Of a stretch of 64,000 nucleotides of DNA, positions 56,795-64,000 are shown piece after piece; position 1 is the first letter of the stretch, and every line of letters starts with the position of its first letter. This DNA is from Armillaria gallica (taxonomy: Eukaryota; Basidiomycota; Agaricomycetes; Agaricales; Physalacriaceae): NCBI GenBank assembly GCA_037576215.1, contig JBANDB010000002.1, forward strand, positions 2,914,001-2,978,000, written 5' to 3'. Under the pieces are notes generated by a model. The model did no database searches. It saw nothing but the letters and a program-made list of their open reading frames with translations, and had not been told where the DNA came from. The translations under genes and the position numbers were made by a program.

Positions 56795-57437
56795 TTATGA
56801 CTGGAAGTCGATCGACCATTATAAGTTATCAGCTGTATCTACTCGCTTTCTACCGCTTTGAGCCTGACCAAAAATTCGACCTCTGTCTGCTTCTACACAC
56901 ACCCACGAACACGACGACGACCACCTGTGTTACAATCGGACTGACACAGAGTCAATTCACGGGACTGCTGGCTTCATACATTCAGCCATGCAGACATTCT
57001 TGGGAAGTTGAAATGCCACGATTCGAAATTAAAGCCGATGCCTGTGCCTCCAATAAACCTGCGAGAAGGTGATCTCAGTCTGAAAACCGTATCCGCGGAG
57101 CTTATGACTGGCCATAGAACATCAAAACCATTCGAATGGAAGGTAAGTACGTAACTTAACGCTGATGTATCGCACTGGCTATGCTGCTTACAGCGTCACA
57201 CGCCCTTTTGTCGAGTCGCGCTCTCAGTCAATTAAGACATCGGTGATTAGCACAGTCCTCGGTCATATCCACGGGCTATAGCATCAGAAGTTCGTGCCGG
57301 TAGAGTGGAAGTGGACACTTCTATCCGAAGACCTCGTAAGTTTATGCTTCAAACAGTATTGTACCACCGATGTAGTCAACCGTCCCTTCTTTTCTACCAA
57401 CGCTGTCATTGTCCCCGTCTCGCTCTAGTCACTCAGC
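56795..57437. other. Intergenic, promoter of glucoamylase
   Basis: No gene recognised between the GMC stop and the glucoamylase start. A pyrimidine-rich stretch just before 57438 (ccgtctcgctctagtcactc) fits a fungal transcription-start region. Confidence 0.45.
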
Positions 57438-59489
57438 ATGACGCTCCTTGGCTTCCTCGTCGTAGGCGTTCTAGTCACTGTTGGCTTCACTCAAGTTCCT
57501 CTAGACCCCGATGCCTACATTGCGTTCGAGAAACCAATCGCTGAATCACATCTCTTATCAAATATCGGGTCTTCTGGCACGAATGCTCGGGATGCAGGGC
57601 CTGGCGTTGTAATTGCGTCGGCTGACCTTGATCTCTTTTACACCTGGACTCGGGATTCATCGCTAGTTTTGAAATATCTGGTCGATGAGTAGGTCGTCAC
57701 GAATCCCACCAATCCGACGACGCTGACTCTTGCACTAGGTTCGTATCTGGAGGCGACACATCGTTGCAGTCCCATATCGAAGACATCGTCGAGACCCAGA
57801 TAGAAATTCAGCAAATCCCTAATCCCTCAGGCAGCCCTGCATTAGATGGACTTGGAGAACCGAAATTCTACGTAAATAAGACGGCCTTCGTCGGTGAAAT
57901 AGGACGTCCACAGCGTGGTTAGTACTTCTCCCTTGTTCCCTGATAAAAACGTATTTGATACTCGACGGAAGATGGACCTGCTATCCGTGCGATATCCATG
58001 ATCGCTTGGGCTAATCATCACCTATCCCAGAAGAACATCTCGCACGTGGAAAATGTTCTCTGGCCTAGCATTAAGCTTGATCTGGATCATGTCTCGTCTA
58101 ATTGGAACAAAACGACGTATGACATATGGGGAGAGGTTCTGTCGTCGTCGTATTGGACTTCGACAGTTCAGCATCGAGCCTTGCGCCAAGGACTTGCGTT
58201 AGCCACCACTATTGGGGATACGACAGCCAGTGAATCGTATATGGACCAGGCAGAAAGTCTACTGTGTTTCATGCAGGTCAGCGATCAGATTATGCTTGTC
58301 AATCAACCGGCTTATTTTCTATTGGTAGTCCTATTGGAACACCAATGAATACATGACCGCGAACACTGGTAGCGGCCGGAGAGGTCTCGATGGAAGCACA
58401 GTTTTAGCAAGCATTCATGCCTTTGATCCCTCGGCTGGATGTGACCCAATAACATTCCAGCCATGTTCTGATCGAGCACTCGCAAACGTACTCGCCTATA
58501 TAGATTCCTTCAATGTGTTTCAGACAAACTACGGCGTCCCCCAAAACTACGCGACGGCTATTGGTCGATATCCTGAAGACAGGTATATGGGTGGCAACGT
58601 ACGTCGGTTATTTTCTGTTTCAGACTGTTCGTTTATGCTTTTAGTACAGCCTTGGTATCTTACCACGTTCGCCGTTGCTGAGCAGCTTTACGACGCTCTC
58701 AATGTCTGGCGGCTGCAGTCTTCGTTGACAATCACGCCGCTGTCTCTTCCTTTCTTCAGACGTTTTTCAGATAACGCGGAAGTAGGAACCTATCTCGCTT
58801 CTAGCGCGCTCTACATATCCGTGACCAATGACATTCGCAACTACGCTGAAGGCTTTATCTCGGTTGCCGCCAAAGCCACGCCTTCCGATGGTGTACTTAC
58901 CGAAGAGTACAGCAGATTGTCAGGCTACGGGGGCGGTTTCGGTCAGAACCCTTATTCGTGGAGCGACGTAGCTACGTTGACTGCTTTTCGCGCACGTAAT
59001 GGAAGCAGCGCTGACCCTTGGGGTGCTCGCCAAGTATCGCTCTCTTGTTCCGGACAGACTGGTGGCTGGGAGAATACTGGCCCGGTCACAGTTGACTTCT
59101 ACCTGCATCTTGATGCGTACTGGGGAGGCAGGTCTTTCTTATGCAGCATATAGTGCGAACTTGAACCCATGTTAGTGATGGTTTACCTGTCGGGGTCGAA
59201 CGAAGCCTTAGGAAGCTGGTCAGTAGACAAGGCTATTCCATTGTCGCCAGTTAACAGTCCGATCTGGAGTGGTGCGGACCGATTCCCTTCTACTTGGGTA
59301 CCGCGTACTTACCATAGTATCATAGTGACTCTACAGTTCAACGCGAACGAAATATTCGAATACAAGTACCTCACCAAGTGGGCGACTACCCCGCCTCTGT
59401 GGGAGGGCGGATCTAACCGGTCTCTTATGTTACCAGGCGGAGGGTATGTGTATCAAAATGATACATGGGTACGACCGGTGGATGGGTAG
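57438..59489 (+). CDS. Glucoamylase (GH15) with CBM20, general acid replaced
   Basis: Secreted exo-alpha-glucosidase releasing glucose from starch. Signal peptide MTLLGFLVVGVLVTVGFTQ. GH15 words: PGVVIASADLDLFYTWTRDS, FVSGGDTSLQSHIE, EPKFYVNKTAFVGEIGRPQR, DGPAIRAISMIAWAN, WNKTTYDIWGEVLSSSYWT, QHRALRQGLALA, YGVPQNYATAIGRYPEDRYM, PWYLTTFAVAEQLYDAL, LTEEYSRLSG. A Thr/Ser-poor linker leads to a starch-binding domain with VYLSGSNEALGSW, IFEYKYLTKW and PNRS-like SNRSLMLPGG. The family motif DLWEEV, whose first Glu is the general acid (Glu179 in Aspergillus), reads DIWGEV here (GGA near 58128), while the general-base Glu of TEEY is kept. Introns are clear except before the CBM20 (59128-59175), where a GC donor seems needed. 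Confidence 0.9.
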
Positions 59490-59753
59490 TATTACGCCTC
59501 AGCGTCCTGACAGTAGAGGATTCGAGCCCGTTCTTAGTACTGTAATGAGTGTAATCTGTGTGATGATATTATTAGAATTGAAATTCAAGGCCAAAGGCGC
59601 TACCATGCTTCAACGAGGTTATATATGCAAGGTATACATATCTGCGTATTCGCGCCACCTCGTGGCGAAGATACCGAAGGATGTCTACATGAAGATCACG
59701 GTGGACCAAGCTCCGAAGACTACCCAGACTCAGAGACATCATCCCAAACTGAT

Positions 59754-60005
59754 TCAACCTTTGACACACTTCTCTTCATCCAGATTCTTGCCATTTTGGA
59801 TGATACCGTTCTCCATGTCGAGTTTACGTTCTCGGCAAAGCAAATGAAGTGCAATGACAGCAACCTGGATGAGTACCGCGGCAGCACAGAACATGCCGAT
59901 AATGAGAAATCTGCGGCGTCGACAATCTGGAAATAAGGATTTTGCGGGAGCGGCAGTCGCGGTCGAGGAACTGGGTCCTCTTCAGTGTCAAGATCGAGGG
60001 GACGG
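59754..60005 (-). CDS. Small single-pass membrane protein, copy 1 (partial model)
   Basis: Unknown. The frame reads SSSTATAAPAKSLFPDC, RRRR, then the membrane segment FLIIGMFCAAAVLIQVAVIA and a short charged tail ending EEKCVKG (stop 59754-59756). It resembles the next gene upstream (60122-60538) in having a Ser/Thr/Ala/Pro linker, a basic patch and FLIIG(M/L)FC.AAVL. The 5' end is not defined; it may be a separate exon of the same gene instead of a second gene. Confidence 0.35.
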
Positions 60006-60121
60006 CAGGTGAGAAGCGCGTCTGGCGCGCATGAATAGGTAGCGCGATGAGCGCGGAGCGGGATAAAATCTCGAAGAAAGATGGAGTGGAGCTCCTCAAA
60101 ATCGGAAACCAGGCGGCTGGT

Positions 60122-60538
60122 TCATATACTAGAAGCACCGTACGACGAGGATGTCGGAAGTTTCCTCCATGGCATACTACTAGAATGTGTCCTCAGACGC
60201 AGTGCGGGGCATCTTTCCCGGGCCTTTCGAATCTGTGTGCACTCCTTCCCATTTATCCAAAATCTTATTCGCCACCACGGTATCGTCTTCATTAGATATA
60301 CCGCGCTTGCGTGCTCGACAACACATTGCGAGAAGGATAGCAACGACCAGGAGAGCACGGCGGCACCACAGAAAAGCCCGATGAGGATAAATTTTAGGCG
60401 TCGGGAGTCTGAGTCCGGAGATGACGATGCAGTGGGACTGGATATTGCGGTAGAGGAACTATGTCGTGTGAGAAAATATATTTCGATGAAAAAAATACGA
60501 TAAGCGCTCACGTAGTACTGGTGTCCTTGGCTGAGCAT
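60122..60538 (-). CDS. Small single-pass membrane protein, copy 2
   Basis: Unknown. 138 aa if unspliced; an intron near 60450-60510 is likely because MLSQGHQYYVS.. looks non-homologous to the rest. A Ser/Thr/Pro linker (SSTAISSPTASSSPDSDSRR) precedes the membrane segment FILIGLFCGAAVLSWSLLSF, followed by a basic tail (WWRIRFWINGKEC). It is similar to the segment at 59754-60005, suggesting tandem duplication. Confidence 0.4.
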   Translation of the reverse strand: MLSQGHQYYVSAYRIFFIEIYFLTRHSSSTAISSPTASSSPDSDSRRLKFILIGLFCGAAVLSWSLLSFSQCVVEHASAVYLMKTIPWWRIRFWINGKECTQIRKARERCPALRLRTHSSSMPWRKLPTSSSYGASSI

Positions 60539-61437
60539 CGTAACAAGGGGAGCAAAAACTGAATAGAACTAGAAGAGTAGCGATCAGTACCCTGACTAGT
60601 CATCGAAGGATGTCATTGGACGTACAATAGAAGATATGCCATACTGAGTATTAGATAGGAAGGAGAAGGCGAGACTCTGAAGCCCTGGGGGTCAAGCAAC
60701 CGGTTCACAATATATAGTCATCGAGTAGATCACTGACTCAAACCGATGCGCCTATACTTAGGGAGCTCCTCATGGCGAGGATGTTCCAGTAAAGTGCCAA
60801 CAGATGGAGTTGATGATTTTTACAGTGAAACCAACATCGCAACATGAGAAAGTGCAGGTATATCATCATCGTGATGATTCGAAGGCAGTACACTGTATTA
60901 GCGGAACGGTTCGCGATCCTGATCCTGATCCTGATTTACAGCTGGGCAATTGTCTCACCGATATCGCTGGGGCTCGAGGCTATGGACGTAGAGGGCTGTG
61001 TAGTATGTAGCGCGAGGTTGAACTTCTATTCCGTGAGATCAACGTTTCAACAATTCTTAGAGCCTGTGATTTTATGACAGAGAATGCATATGGTTATGCC
61101 AGGGCAAGGCATTCTTGTCCATTTGATGAGTAGTCGTTGATGAAGTAGAATGGTGCAGCACCGACACTGGCGTCTATTCTGGTGTAGGGTCAGGAGTGGC
61201 TGACATTCAAGGCCGGTTGCAACGCTGCCGCTTCTCGACGGGCCGAAAGCGGCATTTGCCGTTGTTGGATATTCCACTACCACCTTCGCTTCCTCCTTCA
61301 CGCACGCTATACGCACACTACTATACGTTCCTTTTGATTCAGGCATACCATGCGCTTTTCAACATTTCGGCGACTTCTTCTTGGCACGTAAATACTCGAC
61401 TCGACACTTTATTCACCTAACGTAACCAACAGGTGTT
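60539..61437. other. Intergenic, no gene
   Basis: A short hexamer repeat (gatcctgatcctgatcctgatt, 60915-60936) is the only feature. No motif-bearing frame found. Confidence 0.5.
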
Positions 61438-62329
61438 ATGTCTCTTATTGCTTGCGCCTGCATCGGTCTTGCTGTTTTCGTTCAAAACGCCTTTGATCAT
61501 AGAAGCGGGGTTGTTTTGATAGTGTCGGTAGAAGCTATCACTTTGCTACAAACTTTTGCTTCGTGAGTGTTTTCCTAGAGTTAACAACGGTACGAACTCA
61601 TCCTTGTGTAGGGCCCATCACCAATTCTTGTTCAGAAAGCCTCAGGCGGTTGCCCTGGACTTCGCTGCAGTAGTTTTATTGCTTCCATTCTCTATGAGTA
61701 CGTCGTAGAATCAAAAGACTTTATACTCACGCTCACACGCGGACTCTAGTCCTATCTCTCTTCATTTTAGACGTTGAGCTGGGAAGTCAAAACGAGGTCC
61801 TTCTCCGAGCCCTTCTTGCCCTTCAAATCCTGATAATCGCTAACACTGCCATGAGTATGTGAATATATTTCTCAGCACTACAGCGCCTCATTATCTCATT
61901 CTCTTAGTTGCTGGATACGCGCTCTGTCTTGGTTTCATTGCAGTAATGACGGCCTGCTTTTTTGATCCTGGTGTCTGGCAACGAGACATCGATTCAACAC
62001 CTTCTCCGTTCCCTATGTGCTACGTTCTATATCGACTGTCTCTATTTCTCTTCCCTTGTCTCTCTTCTGGTGAAAGCATTGCACAGCCTACTCCTGAATC
62101 CGACCCAAGTCACTCGCCTGAAATATGCCTACCTGGATGTAACTGTGGACCGAAACCGTCAATGATAATGCAGACGCCTTCCAATGAGACCGAACATTCG
62201 GCAAGCATCGCACCTTCCAGCCAGGATCAGAATCCAGGGAAATCTACCATGTCGTTGTCGAGGTCTCTTGTTAGGCTCCCAGATGAAGTGGAACGAAGGA
62301 CTTCGATAGCGATTCATTTCGAGGTGTAG
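61438..62329 (+). CDS. Multi-pass membrane protein of unknown function
   Basis: Four or more exons on the plus strand. Hydrophobic segments follow each other: SLIACACIGLAVFVQNAF, VVLIVSVEAITLLQTFAS, VALDFAAVVLLLPFSM, LLRALLALQILIIANTAM and LLVAGYALCLGFIAVMTACF. The C-terminal ~130 residues are polar, Ser/Pro-rich (SDPSHSPEICLPGCNCG, SNETEHSASIAPSSQDQ) and presumably cytosolic. The pattern is that of small basidiomycete membrane proteins without assigned role. Introns at about 61565-61610, 61697-61770 and 61853-61905. The start at 61438 follows an acceptor-like AACAG, so an upstream exon is possible. Confidence 0.5.
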
Positions 62330-62612
62330 CTCCCAGCGTGGTTATAATGTGATTTAGAATGTCAATACATCTATACCAAGTGACGAAGATGATTTGAACT
62401 AGATAAAATGAGCGAAAAAGACGCGATAGGAGTATTAGGACGTGACGCGACGCACGGAACGACCACGTGATTAGAATGTCACCGTTGTCACAAGTAGTGA
62501 CCGTTGATCTTCGACCGTGGACCGACGTCGTCAAAAACATCTGCTTCCGTCATCCTCCAGCAGCCACTATCGCTGTTGTGTACCTCTACTCTTTCACTTT
62601 ACGTCAAAACTC

Positions 62613-64000
62613 ATGGAGAAACGCGTCCTGCGGGTCCTATACACAGTCAACCATTCTCCCCAGTATATCCTTGCACGCTCGCTCTGCCCCGTTACCGTTT
62701 CTCTTCTACGGCCGAACGATGGACAGCATTCAGGTGGCATCGGATATGCGAGCGTGTCCCTCAAGTCCTGTATCGAAACCATCTGTACCACCAGTCCGGA
62801 ACTCTTACAGAGTGATACTCGCGACTTCTCGGTATATGTTCTCGACCCTCTCGAGTCGGAAAGCGCACCTGGGCCAGTCAACATCCCCAGCGAGGCCGAG
62901 GGGTCCAAGGTGACTGAAGGGCAAGTTCGAGGTGTCGCAGTGGGACTAGGTTTGATGTCATGGGCGCTCGCAGCAGAGGGTGAGGAAGCACTAGTCAATG
63001 GCACGTTGACTAGAACTGGGTCTGGGCAGGAGGCCCTTGAGGTCGTGTTTGCTCTACGTGAAGTGAGTCGCATTATCTTTGAGGCCTTCATTCCATTGAG
63101 TCTTGGTCAGACTACTCGCATAGAGAAGGCATCATTTCCTGCCGCCATACAGTCTTGGAATAAGAAGAGTGCTAAAGCACAGGGTACGTTCCTTTCATCT
63201 TCCTTTTCCATTCTAGGAGTCTAAGTCGCGATAGGCAAGCAGCCAGAGGTCGACACTGCCGCTACCATTGCCGCTATTTTGAACCGACCCAAGAAACCTA
63301 GAGTGACAAAGAATACTGATACACTGCAATCGCTACCTGAATCAGAGAGGATCTACAGATCTTCCTCAGTATATATTGGTCCACCGAAGAAAAAGCCTTC
63401 GAATTCCGCTACGTTCGCCAGGGCATTTTCGACCCCGGCACCTGCCTCTACGTTTCCCCCTACTCTGTCTGCGGTTCATACAGGTGCCACGGCATCAAGC
63501 AGTGCCGCTAAGCCTACCTTGGCTCCTAGCATCTCAACACCACCCGCGATTCCTGTGTCTACAGCACCAACCCCCGGTCCTTCGACCGCCTCTTCTTCGT
63601 CTATTATCAAGAAGAAAAAGACAAAAAGACGGAATCAGTCCCCAGATCAACCGCTATATACTCGTACCACCCTTTTCAAGCGCACAGTTTCTGAGCCGCT
63701 TCCCGGCCCTAGTGCATTGCCGCAGACACCTTCTCTCACCGATATTTTTTCTCAGTTAGCGTCCACTCCCGCAAATAGCACTCAGAACGCTGCCTTACTC
63801 GCTACAATAAACGCCATCGACTCGGGCAAGGGCATTGACAATAACCCCGCATTAGTCCAAGCCCTACAGGACCTTGTGACAGCGTGGCAAGTGACACCTC
63901 CACCCGAACCTGGCAGAATGGCCCCATTGCAACCTTCCAATCACCGAATTCCTTCTGATGATGATGCTGTCGTTGTAGACAAGGAAAACGTCAATCCGTC
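62613..64000 (+). CDS. SPT21: SPT21/Ams2-like transcriptional regulator, 3' end outside window
   Basis: Exon 1 (62613..63183) and exon 2 (from 63235, open to the window end). The N-terminal domain matches the Spt21/Ams2 family: KRVLRVLYTVNHSPQYILAR, YASVSLKSCIETICTTSPEL and the signature RDFSVYVLDPLES. In yeasts these proteins act in the nucleus on histone-gene transcription. After a helical stretch (ALEVVFALREVSRIIFEAF) the protein is long and Ser/Thr/Pro-rich with basic patches (IIKKKKTKRRNQS) and an acidic block DDDAVVVDKENVN at the edge. A GATA-type zinc finger, found C-terminal in Ams2, would lie beyond the window. Met 62613 is chosen because the conserved domain begins right there. Confidence 0.82.

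Noticed and set aside
59505..59540. tRNA-like B-box word (gattcgagccc)
   Set aside because: No matching A box or stems upstream.

Overview
The window is nuclear DNA of a filamentous basidiomycete, almost certainly an Agaricomycete. Genes are split by many 46-60 bp GT-AG introns. TRP1 is the fungal fused enzyme (glutaminase - IGP synthase - PRA isomerase). There is a FunK1-type kinase, a mushroom-specific family, plus a glucoamylase with a starch-binding domain, a GMC oxidoreductase, an SPT21/Ams2-like regulator and TFIIIA. I found no rRNA, tRNA or CRISPR and no certain transposon.

Region 1 (1-28.5 kb) is a repeat-driven accessory block. A full-length but frameshifted TRP1 (1.05-3.3 kb) sits beside an unknown gene whose 3' half is an array of duplicated exon modules (4.5-6.1 kb). 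This pair is directly duplicated at 10.7-15.0 kb, where TRP1 is a 5' fragment. A third TRP1 relic lies at 17.2-17.6 kb. Six copies of a ~220-aa protein family with the look of an aerolysin-type beta-pore module are scattered from 8 to 26 kb, all on the minus strand. Three are intact (20.7, 22.3, 25.2 kb), one carries a one-base frameshift, one has deletions, and one is a fragment welded to the TRP1 fragment. Their flanks are shared between copies. A decayed plus-strand gene (18.2-19.8 kb) and a FunK1 relic (28.2-28.5 kb) complete the block.

Region 2 (28.5-64 kb) is gene-dense and mostly housekeeping: LETM1-like protein, FunK1 kinase, kinase-like protein with HRN for HRD, AROM-derived SK/DHQase/SDH protein (quinate-repressor type), COA1-like protein, FAD oxidoreductase, sterol-esterase-type lipase, TFIIIA, PY-motif membrane protein, glucosamine-6-phosphate deaminase, IMPACT-domain protein, SGNH/PC-esterase-like protein, GMC oxidoreductase, glucoamylase with its general acid replaced, two small membrane proteins, a multi-pass membrane protein and an SPT21-like protein running off the right edge. 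A second tandem duplication (46.5-50.2 kb) copied the 5' part of TFIIIA together with the PY-motif gene.

At least six conserved genes are each broken by what reads as a single missing base. This is either unpolished assembly or real decay, and it limits how far 'pseudogene' calls can be trusted. Exon borders were read by eye from splice signals and frame continuity.
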